From: Glaciozyma antarctica PI12
Lineage: Eukaryota; Basidiomycota; Microbotryomycetes; Kriegeriales; Camptobasidiaceae
DNA: 64,000 nucleotides
Direction of reading: 5' to 3'
NCBI GenBank assembly: GCA_002917775.1
Contig: KZ627157.1
Location: 678,079 to 742,078 of the forward strand
The notes beneath the pieces were generated by a model. That model did not search any database and was not told the origin of the DNA. It saw only the letters and a list, made by a program, of their open reading frames with translations. Position numbers and translations under genes: made by a program. Shown piece by piece: positions 55,012 to 64,000 of this stretch (positions are counted from its first letter, which is position 1; each line of letters opens with the position of its first letter).

Positions 55012-57751
55012 ATGAGCAACTACTCTCCGAGCGGTGCAGACGAGTCTGGTCCCAGCTCGCAGCGAGGGACGCCAACGGGATCAGGCCCCGCTCCAGGCAA
55101 GGCCGGGCGACTTGCTCGGAGTCGAGCAGCTTGGTGAGTGTACAGGGGACTACCAGACTGGAGGACAAGCCTGACACGTCCGGCTTCTTCAGCCTCGACT
55201 GTCACAAGGTCAAGCAACGCTGCACGCCCTCTACCGAAGGAACTGTCTGCCCCTGTCACCGCTGCGTAACGTGAGTGTTTGATTGCTTCCGGAACCCGCG
55301 CCTGAAGGACAAGTAGCTAAACCAGTCTGCAGGTGGGGTATCGAATGCGTCTTCCCATCCTCTGCCGGTCCCGCCGCTTCCCGCTCAACACTGGGGACGA
55401 GTCGCGCTTCGCCGGCTCCGGCTGGCGGCAAGGGGAAGGCTACAGCGAAGGCGGCTACGACGACGAACGGGCAGAACAACCAGGAACTGACAGAGCAGTG
55501 CGTAGGATTCCTATGCGCGTCGGGAGAGAGGGTGGAGCTAACCTGGCCCCGCAGACTCCGAATCATGACTGAACGGCTCGAGTCTATCGAATCAACCCTC
55601 GTCCGCGCTCAAATCACTTTCCCATCAGCCACCTCGCCGAATCATGCGTCCGAATCCGAAATTTCCACTCTCGTCCAGCACCCAAGCGCGAATGAGTCGA
55701 GGATAGGGAACGGGAACGCGGTCGAGACGGCGGGAGAGGCGATGGCGGTGGAAGGGCTAGTTGATCTGTCGGCTCCAAGAGGAATAGTAAAAGGAGAATA
55801 TGCGTGGGATTCGATGGCTAGGCCGGACGTGCTGGACCGCGGAGTCATGACGCTGGGAGAGTGCGAAGCTGAGTTCGACCTGTGAGTCCTCGCGCTTCGT
55901 TCTCGTCCTCCTCCATTCGAGACGAAGAGAGATGCTGACTTGGATAACCGCAGATACTTTCGCCATATTCACCCCTGGACTGCCTTCCTTTCGACCACCG
56001 CAGACCGGAATCCCCTCGTCGTTCGCCTTCGCTCCCCTCTCCTCTTCCACTCGATTCTCCTCCTCACGACCTACTATCGCAACCCCTTCAACACCATCCT
56101 GTATCGTGCCATATCCTCTATCCTCGACTCGATTCTCTGCCCGCAGATCCTCTGCCCTCAGCCAGATCAGGTTCGTTTTTCTCTTGACCACGGCGGCGAC
56201 GATTGCTGACCCACTTCGACCCACGTAGCTGACGCCGGACTTTGTTCGCGCGCTCCATCTCCTTCTCCTCTACAAGCCCGTCCAGTACGCTGCTCTCTCC
56301 GCCCGAGGCATCGGCGATCCGGCGTCGGTCGAGGCTGCGTCCAAGATTAACGTTCGCTCGAGTTGGATGCTGCGTGGCCTCATCAGTCGCGTCAGCGCCT
56401 TCAGCAACCTCCTCGCTGCGCCCGCCATCTTCGCGAAAGCCTTTGCGGACCAGCATATCGCGCCCATCCCGGAGGAGGTCATCAACAACCTCCGTCTTCT
56501 ATTCGGGTGCATCTTCCACGAGTCGCACGGCGCACTTCAGAGCGGCAAGCCCAGCAACTTCCCGAAGGAAGAAGCGCTTCGGACCACTCGCCTCTTCGCC
56601 AAGCTCCGACGACAGCCCTTCGACGTGCGACTGGCGGCGAGCGTCGAACTGGCAGCGACGGCGGCGACGATTCTCAACTCGCGCAAGGAGAACGACGCCG
56701 TCGAGCCTGAGCACTTGTGGCGCTTCGAGGAGGAGCTCGACGCGTGGCGCGAGTACTGGACGCCGATCCTTTTCGCGGAACGCGAAGACGAGCTGGCGAT
56801 CACGACGATGTACCCGTACGCGGCGTTTGTCGTCGTCGTCATTCGAGGCTTCGCGTTCACGAAGTGGAAGGAGGACAAGAAGGTCTTTGCGCAGGCGAAC
56901 CCTCTCGCGCCCGTTGCGCCGACCGTGCTCTCGCAGGCGGTGCGGGATTCGATCGCGTTGGCGGCAACGTCGGCGCAGCAGATTCTTTTGGCGGTTACGA
57001 TCGAGGGCAAGTCGGCGAGGGCGTACGGAGCTGGATGGGATATCGGATGGCCCGAGGACCGCGGAGGGATGCCCGTTTTGACGCTGGACCAGGCGGCGGT
57101 TCAGCGATTGCGCTGGGCTAGCGATAGTCTCACTTCGGTGGTACGTTCCTCGCTTCCTTGTCCGCGTTTCCGAGCTCACTCGTCGTCTTCTCGCAGGTCT
57201 ACTCGTACGCGATGATCTTCCTCGCCAAGCTCGCCAACGAAGGTCTCCTCCGCCCCGACCTCCGCCTCATCGCCCCCGGTTCCTCTCCCATCCCTCTCGC
57301 CCCTCTCGACCCGAACGACAAGCTCTCCCGCCTTCTCCAACTGAGCGCCGACCTCCTCCAAGCGATCGCTCCGAACCCACACCACCCCGCTATCAAGCAA
57401 GCCGCATACCTCCGCCGCATACGCGATGCAGGGATGAACGGTCGTCGAAGCGTCATCTCCGCACCAGGTTCTCCAGGCCCGCTCCCAACGCACGGAACAG
57501 GCATGTCGGCGCTCAGCAGCGGGGTCCCGAATCGGGATCCTCAGCTTCCGACGTACCACTTTGCGAACAGCTTTGAGCCGGCGATGGAGGTGCCGTTGTT
57601 GGAGGACCCGTTTGGGGTCTTGTTGAGTGGGGCGTCGCCGTCGTTGTTCGATGGGAGTCAGCCGCTGTTTAGCATGTTGGATGTGGGGACGCTGGGAGGT
57701 TTGGATTGGGAGGGGATGGAGAGGGAGATGAGGGGTCCGTACGAGTTTTGA
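55012..57751 (+). CDS. Zn2Cys6 transcription factor
   Basis: Fungal zinc-cluster regulator. The ATG at 55012 gives MSNYSPSGADESGPSSQ. Three exons assemble the cluster: ACLDCHKVKQRC, then CPCHRCVTWGIEC. The spacing is CX2CX6CX10CX2CX6C, with one extra Cys two residues before the fourth ligand. A short coiled dimerisation helix follows (RLRIMTERLESIESTLVRA). The middle-homology-like helical domain includes YFRHIHPWTAFLSTTADRNP, YYRNPFNTILYRAISSIL and SVELAATAATILNSRK. The acidic C-terminus ends GPYEF, with TGA at 57749-57751. Six introns. The target genes cannot be inferred; being head-to-head with GUA1 does not by itself imply control of it. Confidence 0.9.
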
Positions 57752-57929
57752 AAGAGTAACACGAGTGCTTGTTCTGCGATCGTTTTGGAAGGGAGGAGGA
57801 GCTTGTTCGGCCGGAGCTAGTCCGGAAGGAAGTCACCGCGGTCCAGAGCTGCAGGCTGCTCTTTCTCCCTCCTCCCTCACCGCTCACTCGCTCAGAACTC
57901 CTCCAGCAGCTCCACGCTCGAACAAAAGA

Positions 57930-58870
57930 ATGGCCACCAACCTCGTCACGGCTCAGGAAGGTGAGAGCGCTCACTCCAAGTCGTCCTGAAGCTCCCCGCG
58001 CTGACCTCCTTCTGGCGCGTTCCTCCCAGCCACTCGGATCTCCAGCCACATGAACGGAGAGCACGGCTCTTCTCTCGCTCACTACCTCGAGCGTGCGTGT
58101 CATTCCTGCGCCGTGGTGGAAGAAGGGAGAGCTGACGCCGACTCTACCGCCAGACTACGGACGGATCTCGCGTCCCGTCAACCCCAAGATCGTCAACTTC
58201 TCCACCCCTTCTATGACTATCGAGTACGGTCCGGCTGGCAAGCGCAAGTCGTATACGCACAAATTTGAGCCGCCCATGCTGGCTGGGGAGGCGCGCAGGA
58301 GGTTGGAGAGTATGCACTCTGAGGCGAGGGCTGGATTGGGACTGGTGCGTCTTCCCGTATCGTCCAGGAGCTCAACGGGAGCTGACCTACGTTCCGCTCT
58401 GCTAGTCGGAAGCTACCGTCGACCGCTTCTCCCTCGGATTCGGCGACAAGATCGCAGTGGCCGTCTCCTCCCTCATCTGGCTCACTCTCATCCTCTCCCC
58501 TCCTTCCCTCCTCCTCTCCTCCATCCCCTGGGCCGCCAACCACGTTCGCACTATCATCAGCTACCTCGGTATCGCCAGTTCGGAGGAAAGGATCGGGCAC
58601 GGGATCAAGCTCTTCTTCCTCGTGCCGTTGGCGCTCATTCATGTTGCCGAGGTGTTTGCGTGCTTGGTGCCGCTTATGTATAGGTACAACACGGTTAGCT
58701 CGGCCGTGCGAACGAATTACGTGAGTTCAGTTTCTCTGGCTTGCGACGTGCGGTTCGCTGATTCGAGAGTGCAGATTGCTGCGACGGTTGTGGGAGGGTT
58801 CCCCGTGTGGAAGAGGTTGCGCCACCTGGGCGAGCGGGAGGAGTTCAAGCTGAAGCAGAAGAGTCATTAG
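57930..58870 (+). CDS. DUF2470-domain membrane protein
   Basis: The ATG at 57930 gives MATNLVTAQE, spliced to ATRISSHMNGEHGSSLAHYL and HYGRISRPVNPKIVNF, the DUF2470 fold also found at the end of some haem-handling enzymes. A C-terminal membrane part follows: VAVSSLIWLTLILSPPSL, LFFLVPLALIHVAEVFACL and IAATVVGGFPVWKRLRHLGE. Ends KLKQKSH, TAG 58868-58870. Four introns. This two-part layout recurs in fungi, but I know of no assigned function. A haem or flavin link would be inference from the domain alone. Confidence 0.85.
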
Positions 58871-59137
58871 ACGGGCGTTGTTGAGGGGGAGTATAGGGGA
58901 TTGCAACTGGGACACCATTTTATTGGGGAGACGAGGTTCGCTAGCGAGTTTCTCTTCGAGTTCTGCACGGCGCCTCCCAAGAAGCTCGGCCTGCTACGCT
59001 CTCCCCGCGTTTACGACTTCGTACTCAACTTCCTCCGCAAGATCGCGTCTCTTGGGCCAAAGATCGCGTGGGAGAGTTGGCCGTGCTGAACTTCGACTTT
59101 TCCGCCGGCGAGTCTCTTCCTCCAAATCCTCTCCAAG

Positions 59138-60052
59138 ATGGCCCCGCAAGCAAACGCTGGAAAGCCCAAACGCAAGAGGGTCCGCAAGCGACGAGAAGTG
59201 TCCTCCGGCTCCTCCTCCTCCTCCTCCTCCGACTCCGAAGTCGAAGCTCCCGTCCTCCCTCCCAAGCTCCCCACTCCCTCAGCCTCCTCCTCCTCCTCCT
59301 CCGATTCGAGCTCTTCCGACGAAGAAAGTAGCGACGACGGACGAGGGCGACGACGCGGGAAGGGAAAGGCGGCGGCTTCGACGACGAACGCTGCTGCCGC
59401 AAACGCTTCAGCAGCAGCTTCAGCTCGGAGACCTTACCCCTCTCGTTCCCCCTCTCCAGCCACTTTCAACCCCGCCAACCTCCCCCTAGGGCAAACTCCC
59501 TTTCCCTTGCTCAAGGACCTGTCCGACGGACCGATTTTGGCGGGCTTCGTCCCTGGGGACGCTGGGTTTGCGGGAGTTGGTAGCGGGGAGGGACGGATGA
59601 GGTGAAGAGGTCAAGGTAGATGAGGAGAAGGTGAGGAAGGAGAAGTTTGGAGGATGGTGGCGCGCGAGGTTGGTTAGCGAGTTTGAGACTGAGTTGGGAG
59701 GATTGGCAGCTGTGCGTTCTCTCGCTCTGCACCTCGTTCGTTCGATGACTGACATCTTTGGGCACAGGAACCTGGCCTCACGGCACCCCGACTCGCACTC
59801 CTCCTCACCTCCCTAACGACCCTCTCAACCCTCCACACCACCTCCTCCTCCCTCGCTGCCTCAGCGAAATCGATCTGGCTCCACGACCCCGAGACGGCTA
59901 TCGACCCTCTCGCGAGTCTGGAAGTTGAAGAAGGGGCTGAGGAGTGGGGCAAGGCGACGGTGGGAGGGGAGGGGGATGTTGAGGTTGGGGAGGAGGGGGT
60001 GACGATGGATAAGGAGAAGGAGGTGGTGGGGATGGAGGTTGATGAGGAATGA
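59138..60052 (+). CDS. Ser/Lys-rich protein with possible Rsa3 ribosome-assembly domain
   Basis: The ATG at 59138 gives MAPQANAGKPKRKRVRKR (nuclear-localisation-like), then long serine/acidic tracts typical of nucleolar proteins. The C-terminal part reads DEEKVRKEKFGGWWRARLVS, EFETELGGLAAEPGLTAPRL, ALLLTSLTTLSTLH. This resembles the Rsa3-type pattern of an F-x-x-W/Y-helix, EF-x-x-DL, then a helix with LLI-x-SL. The match is by eye and moderate. The frame must change near 59,575-59,615, so an intron is needed; a 40-nt GTTGGT...CAAG intron or a nearby variant would do. Ends with an acidic tail (VVGMEVDEE), TGA 60050-60052. Confidence 0.6.
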
Positions 60053-60767
60053 GAGAGGCCGTTCTGTATTCGTTTTTCGCTGCTTCAGCGTTTTGGGGGC
60101 TTCAAGGAGGCGTGATCTATTTCTTGTCTCGTGTTGAGCAGGGTCACATCCGCGGACAAGTGGCCCTCTGCTGGTCTCAAGCTAAATCTCCGAGCTCGAT
60201 TCCTCGTTGTCCTGCTCCTCCTCATCTGCGCTGGTAGCGACTTCACAAGCAATGTGCGACTGGGAGATTGCGAAAGCGAAGGCCGCTGCAGGTAGCTCGG
60301 CTGCGTGTCGACTGTTTCTGCTCGAGGAGGAGGGGCACCCTGATGCAGCTGGTGCGGTGGATTTGAGTAGGGACGGTAGAGATACGAATGAGATGAAGAG
60401 CCGGGGGTATGGTACGGAGAGGAGGAAGCAGGTCGAGAGGGCGTTGGAGAAGGCGACGTTGACGGGGGTTGCGGGGAGGAGGGCGCGGGAGATGGAGCAG
60501 GTTTGTTGATGAGAGGGCTGGCAGAGTGTCGAGAAGGACGCTGGAGCGGAGATCAGAAGAGATCGTGGTGAATCAGCGGGCCGGAGAGGAGGAGCGAGAT
60601 AGGGAGAAGCGAGGTCCCAGCAGACCGTTCCCAGTAACCCAGCAGCTCCAAACCTCCCGAGCACGTCCAGCCACTACCTCCATAACAAAAACGCTCTTCG
60701 TCCAGTTGCTCAACAACGTCCGCACCGCACCCCCTCCACCCTCCAAAAAAGGACTCCACCGCGCGTC
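60053..60767. other. Convergent intergenic region before MPC2
   Basis: About 715 bp between two 3' ends. Open frames on both strands are unconvincing. No repeat or RNA gene recognised. Confidence 0.45.
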
Positions 60768-61603
60768 TCAAGCCGCCAGCAACTTGGCCGCCTTATCCTC
60801 GGCATCCTTGATCTCCCTCGCCGCCTTGATCTCCGCTTGCTGCACCGGTGTCTTCCTGTTCCAGCTACTCACGCGCATCAGCTTCCCACCCCAACCCCCA
60901 ATTCGCGAAAAGGAACTCACTCCCATGCGCGGTACAGACTCGCCATACCCGTAGCGCCAACAAAGAGGTTCACGCCCGCGAGGGAGTAGTTGATAGGCGT
61001 GATGACGAACGAGTAGCGCACCCAGATCAGTCCGGTCGCCGTGAGCGCTGCGAGGTCGGTGGGGTTTAGCTGGGTCGTACACGGGGCTGGGAGGGACGAA
61101 CCAAGGTTCTGGGGGACGGAGATCTTGTCGGCTGGTCGTCCGAGGTCTTTGACGCCTGCTGCGACGAGTCCCCTGCGGAATGGAGGAACGGCGGTTAGCT
61201 CTCTTCGTCTCTTTCTGGAGGACGGCGCGTTTGGGTAGGGGGAGGAGGACGCGCCACTTGAACATGGGAGCCCAGAAGAACACCGTCTTGGGACCTGTTG
61301 GAGTTGAGGAGCAGGCGGTGGGAGGAGGGATGGGGAGGGTGGGGAGGGAGGACGAGGACGCGATTAGCTCGTGCGTTTGAGAGTGGGCGTGTGGAGGGAG
61401 GTGACTTGCCAGCAGGGTGGTTGATGAAAGCTGTGAGCTTGCTCGCTGCTGGGGGTGCTGCTGCCGACACTGCAGGACGAAGGAGGAGAGGTCAGCGAGA
61501 GATCGTTTGGATGGATTGATTCGTCGAGTCGCCGAGTCCTGAGCTGGTTCCGAGTCGCGCAGAGCAGCTCAAGAGACCACAGCAGAATGGATCAGGACTC
61601 ACT
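60768..61603 (-). CDS. MPC2: Mitochondrial pyruvate carrier subunit (MPC2 type)
   Basis: Inner-membrane subunit that imports pyruvate as a heterodimer with Mpc1. Spliced product: MSAAAPPAASKLTAFINHPA, GPKTVFFWAPMFKWGLVAAG, VKDLGRPADKISVPQNLALT, ATGLIWVRYSFVITPINYSL, AGVNLFVGATGMASLYRAWD, WNRKTPVQQAEIKAAREIKD, then DAEDKAAKLLAA (TGA 60768-60770). This is the usual size. The start codon is split: A at 61603, TG at 61467-61468, around a 134-nt intron. Two other introns begin with GC (GCAAGT after HPAG; GCGCGT after KW). Both are needed to keep the conserved frame. Divergent from the right-edge gene, 180 bp apart. Confidence 0.93.
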
Positions 61604-61783
61604 TGTTGCGTAAGGAACTGGAGATGGACCAGGAGGTGGTTCGGGAGCGAGAAGCAGAGCGTCTATTTAATCGAATATTTACTTTATCCCGTAGCTAAGG
61701 TCTAAATTTAAGCTAACATATTGACGTCGTTGCGGCTCGACTGGGTTCCGCTGGGTTGGCCAACGACCCTCGCCTCAGCCAGG

Positions 61784-64000
61784 ATGGACTCTTCTCAGCA
61801 GGACTCTTCTCAGCAGACGACTCTGCTCGAGCCTTCCCCTGCGCCAACTCTCGCTACGCCGCACTTCCCAGGATACTTCCCATCAACTCCAGCCGCCGAC
61901 GCCTACACTCAGACGGAGGGGCCTCTCGAGCAAGCAGGCCGTGACCTCCCCAGCTCCTCCTCTCCTGGCTCAGTCATCCTCGGCGCAGCAGGAGGATTCC
62001 TTTTGGGAGGTCCCGTCGGCGCAGCGATGGGAGCTTCCCTCGCCGGCCTCCGTACCATCGAGGACGAGGCGCTGGCAGCGCGTCACCTCGGCGGCAAGTC
62101 GGTCGAACAAAAGGAGCCGATCGTCACGGCCCCAGCAGCAGCAGCAGCAGGAGTTGAGCGATACGCCGATTGGGAGGGAGGTGGGAGGAACGGTGCCGGT
62201 TGCGGTCCTTGCGGGCGCCACGGGAGCTGGAGTGTTGGAGTTCGAGGCGCCAAAGGTTAAGACGGAGGCCGAAGCGGTCGATGCAGCTGGTATTAAGGTC
62301 GAGGAGCCCTCTGGAGTAACTGTGAGTTCGGAGCGAGCGTGCGTTTGAGGATGCCCGAGCTAAACGCGGCCCTTTTGTTGTTTCGCAGACGCCTACCCAA
62401 GGTCGCACGCCCACGGAAGAGTTCAAGGAGAACGAAGCGCTCTTGAAGCAAGACAAGGTTATTCTCGTGGCAGCTGGAGCTGGAATCGCTGGAGGAGTTG
62501 GCGCGGCGGCGCTAGCGGGCGAGGCCGAGGTCAGTCCTTTTCGCCACAGTTGCGATCTTGATCCTGACGATAGCCCTCTTCTCGCGAACCAGAAAACTTC
62601 TGAGGATGTTGTGTCGGAGGTGAGGAGCATCGAGGACGCTTTTGCGAGTGCTCAAGGAGTCGAGGATCTCGATCGCGAAGCTCTTGTGAGTTTGGATGAT
62701 TCTCGAGTCCCTGGGCCACTTTGATGAACGACAACGCAGGCTTCCGACACTACGTCGACGAGCAAGTTCTCCGTCGAGACAACGCGCGGTAGCGGCAGCG
62801 AAATCGTGAGTCGGTTGCACTTCTCGCTTCGACCCAACTCACACTTGATCCCCTGCAGCCTCCCCAGGAGTCCTTTTTCCAAGAGGAATTCGCCCATCGT
62901 CCCAACCTGACTTCTCAGTTCTCTGACTCGACCATGGCCTCCTCGACTTTCGCTCCCGACGTCACCGATCCCTACGAGCAGGATCGCTACGAGCAACCAC
63001 CGCTCCTCACCACCGAGCCCCAAGGCGACGAGCCTCGCTACCCCAAGCTCAACGCAGCCACTCTCGCCGGTCCCGCTGTCGCCGCCATCGTCGTCGGTTT
63101 CGCGCTCGAAAGCGACACGACGGCGAAGCAGGACTTTGCGCACCTGTCGCAGGAGAACGCCCCGCCTCCGACGGCGCAGGCGATGAAGCCCGATTCTTCG
63201 TGGGGGAACGAGACGCTTGCTGCTCTTGGGACGGGCGCTGGAGTCGGAGCGGGCGTCGGAGCTGCTGCGGGCGTGGCGGAATCTCGCGGTCCTCCTCCTT
63301 CGCTCCCGCACAGCCCTGGACGACAGGACCTCGCGCATGCTGGGGAGACTCAGCAGTCCCTCCACGAGCGCGCTGGAACTACCGAGCATCGTCACCACCA
63401 CCAGCACGCGAGGGACGAATCTCCTTCGCGCTCCTACGTCTCCTCCGCTGCCGAAGGACTCCCCTCGAGGTCCTACACTCCCCAGCAGCAACCCTCGTCG
63501 CCCCAGTCGAACCCTGTCGAACACTCGCCGCACCTCAAGATCGCCACGCGCAGGGATTCGGTAGGCCATAAGCGCTTGCACAAGGATTCGCTCGGGAGGA
63601 GGAGGTCGGCGTCGATTGGGAATGAGAGTCCTAATGATAGGTCGCCGGTGGTGAATGGGAGGGAGCAGAGTCCGAGGGGGGAGGGTGAGGGGATTTGGGA
63701 CCATTCGGTCGCTCAGGTGAGTAGCTGTATGGCTTGAAAAAGGCGGGGTGCTGATGGGAATGTGCAGGTGGTGAATGACGAGACGGAGCAGAGGGGACAT
63801 CGTCCTGCGCTTGTTACTATCGATTCAGAGGACAGGAGGGACCACATCATGGATCGCATGGTCGGGATCCAAGGTTCGTCCCCACCTCCCTCCTCTCTCC
63901 CCTCCCTAACCCTCTCGCAGATCCCACGCACGCGCAGACCTACGCTCAACAATCCCGCTCTCCCCAGCCCTCCTCACACTCCCCCCAGTCCTCCCAGCAC
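61784..64000 (+). CDS. Glycine-rich, low-complexity protein (partial, runs off window)
   Basis: I do not recognise this protein. The ATG at 61784 gives MDSSQQDSSQQTTLLEPS. Several short hydrophobic Gly/Ala segments recur: VILGAAGGFLLGGPVGAAM, VPVAVLAGATGAGVLEF, VILVAAGAGIAGGVGAAALA and AGPAVAAIVVGFALES, with GTGAGVGAGVGAAAGVA later. Acidic, Ser/Pro/Gln-rich stretches separate them. The spacing and composition resemble glycine-zipper membrane segments. Intron positions are visible at about 62,322, 62,531, 62,686, 62,807 and 63,717. The junction near 62,100-62,140 runs through a CAG/AGC repeat and is unresolved. The frame continues past the right edge (SRSPQPSSHS). Confidence 0.7.
62128..62147. 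repeat. Short CAG/AGC repeat at a splice junction
   Basis: About six CAG units where the right-edge gene must change frame. Each CAG is a possible 3' splice acceptor, so slippage of acceptor choice is possible. Confidence 0.7.

Overview
The window reads as nuclear DNA of a GC-rich basidiomycete yeast. Nearly every gene is broken by many short introns (mostly 45-130 nt, GTGCGT/GTGAGT/GTTCGT-type donors, CTGAC/CTAAC-type branch motifs 10-30 nt before a CAG). Intergenic spaces are short, and the strong G/C third-position bias leaves long false open frames antisense to real genes. Gene content and style fit the red-yeast side of Pucciniomycotina (Rhodotorula/Sporobolomyces-like). That placement is inference; no rRNA or other marker is present. 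I see no transposon, virus-like element, tRNA, rRNA or CRISPR array.

Layout: (1) 0.3-14 kb: MOT1 (+), mitoribosomal mS38 (-), a dual-start threonyl-tRNA synthetase (-) and an arrestin-fold protein (+). (2) 14-32 kb, a metabolic and iron-sulfur-flavoured stretch: FTR1 iron permease, mitochondrial aconitase and a delta-9 desaturase fused to cytochrome b5 (all -). Next come a degraded macrodomain-sirtuin fusion (-), URM1 (+), a membrane short-chain dehydrogenase (-), BolA2/FRA2 (+), MsrA (-) and ISD11 (-). (3) 32-44 kb: TatD-type hydrolase (+), a coiled-coil protein (-), MAF1 (-), cyclophilin (+), membrane M24 peptidase (+) and cytochrome b5-acyl-CoA dehydrogenase (+). (4) 44-64 kb: plasma-membrane H+-ATPase PMA1 (+), DIB1 (-), WD40 protein (+), GMP synthase (-), Zn2Cys6 regulator (+), DUF2470 membrane protein (+), Rsa3-like nucleolar candidate (+), mitochondrial pyruvate carrier MPC2 (-) and a glycine-rich protein running off the right edge (+).

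The genes do not form one pathway, but several act on connected processes: iron uptake, Fe-S assembly (ISD11), the iron-status sensor FRA2, an Fe-S client (aconitase) and the sulfur carrier URM1 lie within about 18 kb.

Two things stand out. The first is a Zn-macrodomain joined to a class-M (ADP-ribosylating) sirtuin, conserved along its length but interrupted in this sequence. The second is unusual gene structure: exons as small as 5 nt, a start codon and a stop codon each split by an intron, several GC-AG introns, and a candidate AT-AC intron. All splice models were made by eye from protein-family conservation and have no transcript support here.
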